Notes: generated by a model from the sequence alone, not told the origin. DNA of 5,978 nucleotides from CAYOZL01 sp964408435 (GCA_964408435.1 CAYOZL010000087.1:1-5978); one strand, 5' to 3'. Numbered from the stretch's first letter, positions 1 through 5,514 are shown. Program-made: numbers and translations.

Positions 1-215
1 TCTTTAGCTAAAGAGTATCCACCTCTTGGTCCTCTTTTACCAATAACCACTTCTGCTTGACGAAGTTTAGCAAAAATTTGCTCTAAAAATCTCTGAGGAA
101 TGCTCTGTCTTTTAGCAATTTGTCTAACCTGTGCTGGTCCACCATTTAGATTATAAGCTAAATCTACTAGTGCCATAATTCCATACTGTTCTTCTCTTGA
201 AAGCTTAACTGCCAT
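1..215 (-). CDS. Rrf2-family transcriptional regulator (N-terminal part)
   Basis: This is a winged-helix DNA-binding regulator of the Rrf2 family, which includes IscR, NsrR, CymR and RirA; many members sense Fe-S cluster status, NO or cysteine. The gene is cut by the left edge and only the first 71 residues are visible. They start MAVKLSREEQYGIMALVDLA, continue with the recognition-helix region around residues 28-54 (QVRQIAKRQSIPQRFLEQIF), and reach the family-typical wing GPRGGYSLAK at 62-71. The ATG at 213-215 is preceded on the minus strand by AAGGGA with a 9-nt spacer, a good ribosome binding site. The cysteines that would bind a cluster (around residues 90-105 in IscR and NsrR) lie outside the window, so the subfamily and signal cannot be named. 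It lies downstream of bamD on the same strand but after 281 nt, so it is probably transcribed from its own promoter. Confidence 0.93.
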   Translation of the reverse strand, partial: MAVKLSREEQYGIMALVDLAYNLNGGPAQVRQIAKRQSIPQRFLEQIFAKLRQAEVVIGKRGPRGGYSLAK

Positions 216-249
216 AATTGAAAATCCCTTTTTTAGTTAAAAAATTTAA

Positions 250-351
250 TAACTTATGTGTGATTTACTACATAATCACAAAGTATCTATTAGATTTTTA
301 GCTTTCTAGAGCTTAAAAATCAAATCTCAGCCTAAAGAAATTCATAAGTTA
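250..351 (-). repeat. Nested inverted repeats upstream of the Rrf2 gene
   Basis: Three inverted repeats are arranged like a three-way junction. The outer pair is TAACTTATG (250-258) with CATAAGTTA (343-351), 9 of 9 matching. Directly abutting it is TGTGATT (259-265) with AATCACA (274-280), 7 of 7 around an 8-nt loop. Then comes GATTTTTAGCT (293-303) with AGCTTAAAAATC (310-321), 11 pairs with one bulged T and a 6-nt loop. The set ends 34 nt before the Rrf2 start codon, so it would lie in that gene's 5' untranslated region or act as operator DNA. Rrf2 regulators commonly bind dyads and control their own genes. A further A/T-only hairpin (229-244) sits next to the ribosome binding site. Function is unknown, and AT-rich DNA forms such repeats by chance fairly often. 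Confidence 0.45.
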
Positions 352-374
352 CTGTAATAACTAGCTTCTAAATA

Positions 375-387
375 ATACTATTAGTAT
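375..387. promoter_or_regulatory. 13-bp perfect palindrome, possible operator
   Basis: ATACTA-T-TAGTAT is a perfect palindrome with a one-base centre, 160 bp upstream of the Rrf2 gene start. On the minus strand a TATAAT lies nearby at 398-403, and a TTGTAA/TATCTT pair with an 18-nt spacer lies at 440-411. Either could be a promoter for the Rrf2 gene with this palindrome just downstream. Neither promoter is convincing, because the TATAAT lacks a good -35 box. An operator role is inferred from position only. Confidence 0.25.
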
Positions 388-496
388 CTTAAAACTAATT
401 ATAGTGAAAAAAGATATTTAATATAGCGAAATCTTTACAATAATTATGTAAAAACTAGTGAATCCTTAAAAAATTATGATTTTTGGGAGTAGGGCT

Positions 497-1225
497 TTAA
501 TTTTTTAATACAGATTTAAAAGTTTTATTGCTGTTAATAAGCGATCTACTTTTAATTAAATCTAGTTCTTTATTTGGTATAATAGTTTCTCTATTCAATT
601 TAATTCCATTTTCTTTCGCAAGTATTGGCACAACACTAAAAGCAGTTTTTGTTTCTGCATAGTTATTTACAACTTCTTCAAGACGTTTTTTTGCCGCAGC
701 AAAGTTTTCTGTTTTTAAATAATATTTTGCTACTTCTATTTCATGCGTTGCTAGTTTATCTCTTATCGAACTAATTCTTTCTAATGAGTGTTTTAAATAG
801 AGGCTATCAGGGTAGTTGGAGGCTATTTTTTTATAACTCTCAATTGCTTTTTCTAATGGGCTTTGGTCAGTATTTTTTGACTTATAAATAGCCTCGTAAG
901 ATTTAGCAATTTGAAGCTGAGCGTAATCTCCAGCTTCGTTTTTGGGTCTCTGTTCTAAAAAGTTTTGGTAAGCACTAATCGCAGTCTCATATTGACCTAT
1001 GTAAAACTCACAGTCTGCAATTTTTAATTCAGAAAAAGCAACAAATGCACTGGCAGAATTTTTAGCTTGGTATTTAAGAAAGCTAGTTTTCGCAGTTTTA
1101 AATAACTGCCTTGAATATAAATCCATGCTAACAGATAGTAAGTCAGGTTTACTCTTTACTGTACTGCATGAGGTAGACAGAGAAAATAAGCAGAAAAGAA
1201 GTATTGTTGGTATGATTTTGTGCAT
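497..1225 (-). CDS. bamD: Outer membrane assembly lipoprotein, BamD-like
   Basis: BamD is the essential lipoprotein partner of BamA in the complex that folds beta-barrel proteins into the outer membrane; it sits on the periplasmic face. The 242-residue product is close to the usual BamD length (245 in E. coli). It has a hydrophobic signal peptide (residues 4-19) ending in STSC, with Cys20 as the likely lipidated residue. The lipobox is not canonical, because Leu is at -4 rather than -3. TPR-like helical repeats follow: about 35-60, 63-95 (AFSELKIADCEFYIGQYETA), 99-140 and 158-195. The last of these (HEIEVAKYYLKTENFAAAKK) is close to the conserved BamD HE..V..YY pattern. The ~45-residue polar tail is not recognised. 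The ATG has AGGA at 1233-1236 with a 7-nt spacer, inside the 17-nt gap after lpxD, so the two are co-transcribed. A general TPR lipoprotein is the alternative. Confidence 0.82.
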   Translation of the reverse strand: MHKIIPTILLFCLFSLSTSCSTVKSKPDLLSVSMDLYSRQLFKTAKTSFLKYQAKNSASAFVAFSELKIADCEFYIGQYETAISAYQNFLEQRPKNEAGDYAQLQIAKSYEAIYKSKNTDQSPLEKAIESYKKIASNYPDSLYLKHSLERISSIRDKLATHEIEVAKYYLKTENFAAAKKRLEEVVNNYAETKTAFSVVPILAKENGIKLNRETIIPNKELDLIKSRSLINSNKTFKSVLKN

Positions 1226-1242
1226 GTTTATGTCCTGATTTA

Positions 1243-2271
1243 TTATAGTTTTTTCTTTATATCTTTTAATACTTTTGGAAGAGCCTTTAAAGAGGCAAGT
1301 TGTCTCCAGAATTGTCTAATTGGCTCAGCATAAAATGTTCCCATATAGTCTCCTGGCTCAGTAATATCAGCAGAGACACCTGTTTTGCCCGCTAATCTAA
1401 CTTTAGACGTAATGTTGATATGATCTGCTATTCCTACATGTCCGCCTACAATGCTGTCATCTCCAATGCTGCCACTTCCACCAATTCCACTCATCGCGCA
1501 AACTAAAACTCTTTTACCTATTTTATTATTATGTCCAACCTGAACTAAGCTATCTAGCTTTGTAGCTTCGCCAATTTTAGTATCACCTAGGGTTCCTCTA
1601 TCTATGCTAGCATTTGAACCAACATCAACTCTATTAGCTAAGTGAACTTTGCCTATGTGTGGAATCCTTTTATGTCCTTCTAGCTTATCTGGAATATAGC
1701 CAAAGCCTTCACCACCTATAACTGCACCACCTTGAATTAGACAATCGTTACCTAGGATTACGTTTTCTCGTATAATTGCACCTGCATGAATCTCGCAGTC
1801 TTTTCCAATCTCTACATTTGGATAAAGAACAACGTTGGAATGCAAAATGCAGTTATCATCAATCTTACAGTTATCTCCTATTACGCAATTAGGACCAATT
1901 CTTGCAGATTTTGATACGCTAGCACTATTCGAAATGATTGCGCTTTGATGAACACCGTCTCCAAAACTTGGCTTAAAACGCATAATCTCAGCTAACTTAA
2001 TAATACTAGCCATAGGATTGCTAACTATTAGTTGTATTTTTTCTAAGTCTTTAATTTCTTTTGATAGAAATAATACTTTTGCTTTTGTTTGATATGCGAG
2101 TTTTAGATTTTCTGCTGCCGCTCTTTTAGAAGTTGGGAAGTAAAAGCTGATATCGTTTTCAGTTGCTGAGTCTAGATTTTTCACTCCAATAATTTCAATA
2201 GAATCTGTTTTTATATCTAATTTAGAATCTAAAGTAGCATTAGTTAACTCAATTATTTTTTCTATTTTCAT
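1243..2271 (-). CDS. lpxD: UDP-3-O-(3-hydroxyacyl)glucosamine N-acyltransferase LpxD
   Basis: LpxD performs the third step of lipid A synthesis in the cytoplasm, moving a 3-hydroxyacyl chain from acyl carrier protein to the 2-amino group of UDP-3-O-acyl-glucosamine. At 342 residues it matches the family length (341 in E. coli). Residues 1-100 are the UDP-binding domain, with the family pattern at 31-45 (KNLDSATENDISFYF). Residues ~108-300 are left-handed beta-helix hexapeptide repeats with IG.[ND] periodicity. GGEGFGY (186-192), the IDRG segment at 223-226 and VGHN (245-248) follow; His247 matches the catalytic base (His239 in E. coli). The C-terminal helical part begins near ITEPGDY (303-309) and ends Lys-rich. 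The ATG is preceded by a weak AGAAAG. It heads the minus-strand operon with bamD. No bamA, skp, fabZ or lpxA is adjacent here, unlike the enterobacterial cluster. Confidence 0.97.
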   Translation of the reverse strand: MKIEKIIELTNATLDSKLDIKTDSIEIIGVKNLDSATENDISFYFPTSKRAAAENLKLAYQTKAKVLFLSKEIKDLEKIQLIVSNPMASIIKLAEIMRFKPSFGDGVHQSAIISNSASVSKSARIGPNCVIGDNCKIDDNCILHSNVVLYPNVEIGKDCEIHAGAIIRENVILGNDCLIQGGAVIGGEGFGYIPDKLEGHKRIPHIGKVHLANRVDVGSNASIDRGTLGDTKIGEATKLDSLVQVGHNNKIGKRVLVCAMSGIGGSGSIGDDSIVGGHVGIADHINITSKVRLAGKTGVSADITEPGDYMGTFYAEPIRQFWRQLASLKALPKVLKDIKKKL

Positions 2272-2499
2272 CTTAACTTTCTAACATAGCCTTATTCAAT
2301 ATAGCTACGTTAGCTTCTATATATTAGTATTGTGTCAATTTTGTTTTAAAAATTAATAATTATATCTCAGTAAAAAACTAATTAAAACATTAGGTTACAA
2401 TATTTAGAGTAGCTATATTTATATTTATTTCAATATCTTTAAAAAAAAATTGCTTAAATCATACAATTCGGTAAGTTAGCAACCTTTAAAATAGTGTAT
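2272..2499. promoter_or_regulatory. Divergent promoter region between lpxD and rpoD
   Basis: These 228 bp lie between the divergent starts of lpxD and rpoD, are strongly AT-rich (including nine As at 2441-2449) and contain no plausible gene, so both promoters should be here. On the minus strand there is a consensus TATAAT at 2359-2364 and a consensus TTGACA at 2333-2338, but they do not pair with each other at normal spacing, and neither has a good partner box. On the plus strand, -10-like hexamers occur at 2396-2401 (TACAAT) and 2414-2419 (TATATT), again without a convincing -35. I cannot assign a transcription start. Confidence 0.5.
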
Positions 2500-4482
2500 A
2501 TGCCAAAAAAACCAACTAAAAAAACAACAGCTAGTAGTAAAGCGAAAAAGACTTCTAAAACTAAAAGTGCAGCTACGAAAGCTTCCAAAAAATCTACAAG
2601 TAAATCTACAAGTAAAAGCAGTGCAAAAACTAGCGCAGCTAAGAAACTACTAGGAAAGCCTAGAGGTAGAAGACCGAAAAAAGCTGTTGAGGAAAGTAAA
2701 AAGCTTAAAGAGAAAATAAAAGAAGTTGAAAAACAATCTGGCATGATGGCCACAGAGGATGAGCTAGATAATATTACTGACTTAGACCTAGAAGCTGCAT
2801 CAGATCAGCCTGAAACTACAGGTGATGATGATAAGAACGAAGAAGGCAAAGATTTAAGAATAAAAGAAAATAGTTTAAACAAAGCTCTTGCTGAAAAAGC
2901 AGCGGCAACTAGTACGACTAAAGGTTCAGACCCAGTTAGAATGTATCTAAGGGAAATGGGCGGTGTTAGCTTGCTTACTCGTGAAGGCGAAGTAGTAATT
3001 GCTAAAAGAATTGAGAGTGGCCAAATTGAGATCAAAGAAGAAATAGGCAGATCTCCAGTCTCACTACTTTATGTTTTAGAAATAGTAGACGGTCTTAAGG
3101 AAGGTAACGTTAGAGTTCGAGATCTTTTTGCAGATGATGACAGCTCAGATGATGAGAATGCTGATAATAGTAGTTCAAACGATAGTGATGAAAATCTAGA
3201 CCCTGAAGCTTTAAAAGCTAAGTTAGCAGCTATTGAAGAAGACACTAAAAAGAAATTCTATAAAAAAGCTCAAGGCATTAAAAAGCATAGAAAGAATGTT
3301 GAAGAGCATTTTCAAAAGCTACAAAGTTTAACACCTGGTAGTAAGGCTTATAAAGATAGCCATAAAAAATACGAAAGATACAGAGATAGATCTCAAGCTA
3401 AATTAGAAGCTTTGCAGTTAGCAGAAAAGCATTGGGAAGGCATTGGAATTAAAATGTCTAACTATTTAAATTCAGCTAGTAGCGCTATTCAAATTCTAGA
3501 TATAACTCAAAGGCAAACAGGAAGAACTTTAGAAGAACTATACGAAGCTGTTTCTGAAATTGTTTCAGAAGATCAAGTTGCTTTTAAAAGAGTTTGTAGA
3601 AGATTAAAATTAAAAGCTCAAGAAGCTAGAGACCTAGCAGATTCAGTTCAAGGAGCTAGACAAATTATAGCTGATATTGAAAAGCAGACTTTAATGAATA
3701 TTACTGAGTTAAAAAGAAGCGTGCTTAAGCTAGAAAGAGCAGATGCTAAGGTTTATAATGCTAAACAAGAATTAGTAGAGGCTAACCTTAGGTTAGTAGT
3801 TTCTTTAGCTAAGAAATATACAAATAGAGGCCTACAGTTTTTGGATTTAATTCAAGAAGGAAATATAGGCTTGATGAAAGCAGTTGATAAATTTGAGTAT
3901 CAACGTGGTTATAAATTTTCTACCTATGCAACATGGTGGATTCGTCAGGCAATTACTAGAGCAATAGCGGATCAGGCAAGAACAATAAGAATTCCTGTTC
4001 ATATGATTGAAACTATTAACAAGCTTGTTAGAGTTCAAAGATTATTAGTTCAAGAGTTAGGAAGAGAGCCTTTACCAGAAGAAATAGCTGCTAGAATGGA
4101 TATCTCTGTAGAGAAGGTTAGAAAAGTAATAAAAATTGCTAAAGAACCTATTTCTTTAGAAACTCCAATCGGCGATGATGCTGATAGTCAGTTAGGAGAC
4201 TTTATTGAAGATAAAAGAGTAGTTTCTCCTTCTGAGGCAGTTGAGAATATAAATCTTCAAGAACAAACAAGGCGTGTGCTTTCAACTCTAACACCTAGAG
4301 AAGAGAAGGTATTAAGAATGCGTTTTGGAATTGGTGAGAGAAGTGACCATACTCTTGAGGAAGTTGGTAGGAATTTTGATGTAACTAGAGAAAGAATTAG
4401 GCAGATTGAAGCTAAGGCTTTAAGAAAGCTAAGACATCCAAGCAGACTTAAGAAACTTAAGAGCTTGGTGGAGAAGCATTAG
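2500..4482 (+). CDS. rpoD: RNA polymerase primary sigma factor RpoD (sigma-70)
   Basis: RpoD directs core RNA polymerase to housekeeping promoters. From the ATG at 2500 it has 660 residues. Region 1.2 is at 143-172 (SDPVRMYLREMGG). A non-conserved region follows, with an acidic Asp/Ser stretch at 211-236. Region 2 spans ~400-500, including the -10 recognition and melting segment YKFSTYATWWIRQAITRAIA (471-490). Region 3 is ~501-575. Region 4 is ~585-650, with the -35 recognition helix VTRERIRQIEAKALRKLR (628-645). Region 1.1 is not recognisable; residues 1-62 are instead a Lys/Ser/Thr/Ala-rich tail ending in GKPRGRRPKK, which resembles an AT-hook. An in-frame GTG at 2494 would add two residues. 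I prefer ATG, although neither start has a clear Shine-Dalgarno sequence. An intrinsic-terminator-like hairpin overlaps the stop codon. RpoD is much more likely than an alternative sigma factor, given region 1.2 and the large non-conserved region. Confidence 0.97.
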   Translation: MPKKPTKKTTASSKAKKTSKTKSAATKASKKSTSKSTSKSSAKTSAAKKLLGKPRGRRPKKAVEESKKLKEKIKEVEKQSGMMATEDELDNITDLDLEAASDQPETTGDDDKNEEGKDLRIKENSLNKALAEKAAATSTTKGSDPVRMYLREMGGVSLLTREGEVVIAKRIESGQIEIKEEIGRSPVSLLYVLEIVDGLKEGNVRVRDLFADDDSSDDENADNSSSNDSDENLDPEALKAKLAAIEEDTKKKFYKKAQGIKKHRKNVEEHFQKLQSLTPGSKAYKDSHKKYERYRDRSQAKLEALQLAEKHWEGIGIKMSNYLNSASSAIQILDITQRQTGRTLEELYEAVSEIVSEDQVAFKRVCRRLKLKAQEARDLADSVQGARQIIADIEKQTLMNITELKRSVLKLERADAKVYNAKQELVEANLRLVVSLAKKYTNRGLQFLDLIQEGNIGLMKAVDKFEYQRGYKFSTYATWWIRQAITRAIADQARTIRIPVHMIETINKLVRVQRLLVQELGREPLPEEIAARMDISVEKVRKVIKIAKEPISLETPIGDDADSQLGDFIEDKRVVSPSEAVENINLQEQTRRVLSTLTPREEKVLRMRFGIGERSDHTLEEVGRNFDVTRERIRQIEAKALRKLRHPSRLKKLKSLVEKH

Positions 4483-4530
4483 AGTAGTTGACTCTAATGT
4501 ATGGGAGAGATATTTTCCCGCTAGTTTTTT
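4476..4530 (+). terminator. Two hairpins and a T-run after rpoD, possible terminator
   Basis: The first hairpin is a perfect 9-bp inverted repeat, CATTAGAGT (4477-4485) and ACTCTAATG (4491-4499), with a 5-nt loop and a possible extra G-T pair. It includes the rpoD stop codon. The second, at 4503-4519, pairs GGGAGAG with TATTTTCCC as 7 bp including two G-T wobbles and a 3-nt loop. After 5 nt comes a run of six Ts (4525-4530). The second hairpin plus T-run fits a weak intrinsic terminator, but the spacing to the T-run is longer than ideal, so partial readthrough into the tRNA is possible. Confidence 0.45.
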
Positions 4531-4551
4531 GATTTTTAGGTTTTATATAAT

Positions 4552-4661
4552 TTTTGTTGTGATTTGTACGGCCCTGTAGCTCAGTTGGTTAGAGCACCCG
4601 GCTCATAACCGGTAGGTCCCAAGTTCAAGTCTTGGTGGGGCCATTCTTGGTCACAACAAGA
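4552..4661 (+). repeat. Inverted repeat bracketing the tRNA gene
   Basis: TTGTTGTGA at 4554-4562 is the exact reverse complement of TCACAACAA at 4651-4659, and a T-G and a T-A pair can extend it to 11 pairs (4552 with 4661). The two arms sit exactly 7 nt before the first and 7 nt after the last base of the mature tRNA, so in the precursor they would form a stem closing around the tRNA through a symmetric 7/7 internal loop. The likely role, if any, is in precursor folding or end processing. This is an inference from geometry. Confidence 0.5.
4570..4643 (+). tRNA. tRNA with CAU anticodon (elongator Met, or Ile2)
   Basis: The 74-nt gene folds as a standard cloverleaf. The acceptor is GGCCCTG (4570-4576) with TGGGGCC (4636-4642), including two G-T wobbles. 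The D-arm is GCTC (4579-4582) with GAGC (4592-4595) around a 9-nt loop holding GG. The anticodon loop CTCATAA (4602-4608) carries CAT at 4604-4606. The T-arm is CCAAG (4619-4623) with CTTGG (4631-4635) around TTCAAGT. A73 is at 4643 and CCA is not encoded, so CCA must be added after transcription. G1-C72 pairing and the absence of three G-C pairs next to the anticodon loop exclude the initiator tRNA. Sequence alone does not separate elongator Met from Ile2, whose C34 is changed to lysidine by TilS; the acceptor start and T-arm are reminiscent of Ile2. The 27-43 pair is a C-U mismatch, the one irregularity in the stems. Confidence 0.95.
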
Positions 4662-4671
4662 CTTGAAGAAA

Positions 4672-4725
4672 TGTAGCTGCAAGTCGAGTAGGGATTGTTT
4701 CAATCACTACGTCTTGGTGAGGCCA
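4672..4725 (+). pseudogene. Degenerate tRNA-like remnant
   Basis: The 20-mer at 4711-4730 repeats the tRNA 3' end and its flank at 4629-4648 with 18 of 20 identical bases (GTCTTGGTGAGGCCATTCCT versus GTCTTGGTGGGGCCATTCTT). Upstream, TGTAGCT at 4672-4678 matches the tRNA's acceptor/D-arm junction (4575-4581). The part between the two matches is 15 nt shorter than in the intact tRNA and shows no cloverleaf; it contains only a small GATTG-TTT-CAATC hairpin (4694-4706). It is best read as a decayed second tRNA copy, or a partial duplication of the tRNA 3' end as left by an integration event. It is not a functional tRNA. Confidence 0.5.
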
Positions 4726-4744
4726 TTCCTCTTTATAGAGGAAT
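4725..4744 (+). terminator. Perfect 8-bp hairpin before the zinc-ribbon gene
   Basis: ATTCCTCT (4725-4732) and AGAGGAAT (4737-4744) form an 8-bp perfect hairpin with a 4-nt loop TTAT. It starts at the end of the duplicated tRNA 3' sequence and lies 53 nt before the next gene. No T-run follows, so it is not a standard intrinsic terminator; it could be a 3'-end barrier, a processing site or a weak terminator for the tRNA transcript. Confidence 0.4.
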
Positions 4745-4797
4745 AGTTAGGATTAGGTTTGTTAGTTTTATAATTATTTATTTAGAAGAGAAAAAAA

Positions 4798-5511
4798 GTG
4801 GCAAAAGACAAAGTAGGTAAAACATTATCATCACTTTCTGAAGTTGATAAACAAATTGCACAGTTCGTAAATAGAAGAACTAATATCGCAAATCAAGAAT
4901 CTTCTTATAAAGAAGAAATGATACAGGTAGATAGCAGACTTGATGAGCTAACTATCTTGTTAGAAGAAGCTCAGACTAAGCATAGTGCTGAAGAACTAAG
5001 ATTAAAAGAAGAAGAAGAAAAGATTATAGAAAGAAGAAAGCAGTTAACTACTATTGGTGGTGCTAAGAGTGCAAAATTAGTTGAGAGAGAATTAGATATT
5101 GCTACTAGAACATTAGAAGAGTTAGAAAAAACAGCAACTGCAGCATTTGAAGAATTAGATAATGTAAAAGCTCAAATGGCAGACATTGCAGATAGAAAAT
5201 CTGCTTTAGTGCAAAGTCTAGAAGAGCTAACTACTGAAACTGGCCCAGAGTTAGAAGAGATTGGAAAAAATGTTACTAAGCTTAGTAAGCAAAGAGATAC
5301 TCAATTAAAAAAATTAGAGCCAAGATTGCAAGGTTTATATTCAAGAGTGAATGAAAGATATCCTGGCGAAGCTGTAGCAAAAGCTGCAGAAGGTTCTTGT
5401 CAGTCATGTTATAGATTTCTTCCTCAACAAAGATACAATCAAATTATGGCTGGAAACCTACTAATCCAATGTCCTGGATGTAGTAGAATTCTGGTATACG
5501 GATTAGACTAA
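4798..5511 (+). CDS. Coiled-coil protein with C4 zinc ribbon (COG1579/DUF164 family)
   Basis: The 237-residue product has the two-part build of the COG1579 family. Residues ~8-180 form a long, charged, Glu/Lys-rich alpha-helical coiled coil broken near residues 84-92 (TTIGGAKSA). The C-terminal zinc ribbon has Cys201, Cys204, Cys225 and Cys228 as two CxxC knuckles 20 residues apart, with the typical LPQQRYNQI between them and IQCPGCSRILVY after. There is no signal peptide or membrane segment, so it should be cytoplasmic. Known relatives include Helicobacter HP0958 (FlgZ) and Chlamydia CT398 (CdsZ), both reported to bind sigma-54 (RpoN). The role of most members, and of this one, is not established. 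The start is GTG, chosen because AGAAGAG at 4784-4790 lies 7 nt upstream and the coiled coil begins soon after; the next in-frame ATG (residue 41) would cut the helix. It is closely linked to hemL downstream. Confidence 0.92.
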   Translation: MAKDKVGKTLSSLSEVDKQIAQFVNRRTNIANQESSYKEEMIQVDSRLDELTILLEEAQTKHSAEELRLKEEEEKIIERRKQLTTIGGAKSAKLVERELDIATRTLEELEKTATAAFEELDNVKAQMADIADRKSALVQSLEELTTETGPELEEIGKNVTKLSKQRDTQLKKLEPRLQGLYSRVNERYPGEAVAKAAEGSCQSCYRFLPQQRYNQIMAGNLLIQCPGCSRILVYGLD

Positions 5512-5514
5512 GTT

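Noticed and set aside
259..280. CRP/FNR-like site (TGTGA ... TCACA)
   Set aside because: The half-sites are separated by 12 bp instead of the 6 bp of a CRP site, so it is better treated as a hairpin or unrelated dyad.
469..484. Hairpin just after the bamD stop as an intrinsic terminator
   Set aside because: The stem is six A-T pairs only (AAAAAT/ATTTTT), with no GC core and no separate T-run after it.
2310..2338. Complete minus-strand promoter using the consensus TTGACA at 2333-2338 for lpxD
   Set aside because: At 16-18 nt spacing the downstream hexamers are AAGCTA, AGCTAA and GCTAAC, none of which resembles TATAAT.
2514..2640. Lys/Ser/Thr/Ala-rich stretch as a separate histone H1-like gene
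   Set aside because: It is continuous, in frame and without a stop with the downstream sigma-70 regions, so it is the N-terminus of RpoD.
2454..2753. Open reading frame of 99 codons on the minus strand, opposite the start of rpoD
   Set aside because: The hydrophobic Leu/Phe/Val-rich product is what antisense reading of the Lys/Ser/Ala-rich sigma tail gives. It has no family resemblance and lies fully over rpoD and its leader.
2805..3035. Open reading frame of 76 codons on the minus strand inside rpoD
   Set aside because: Antisense to conserved sigma region 1.2, with no ribosome binding site or recognisable domain.
3847..4038. Open reading frame of 63 codons on the minus strand inside rpoD
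   Set aside because: Antisense to the most conserved part of sigma region 2; its Cys-rich look comes from reading Ala and Thr codons in reverse.
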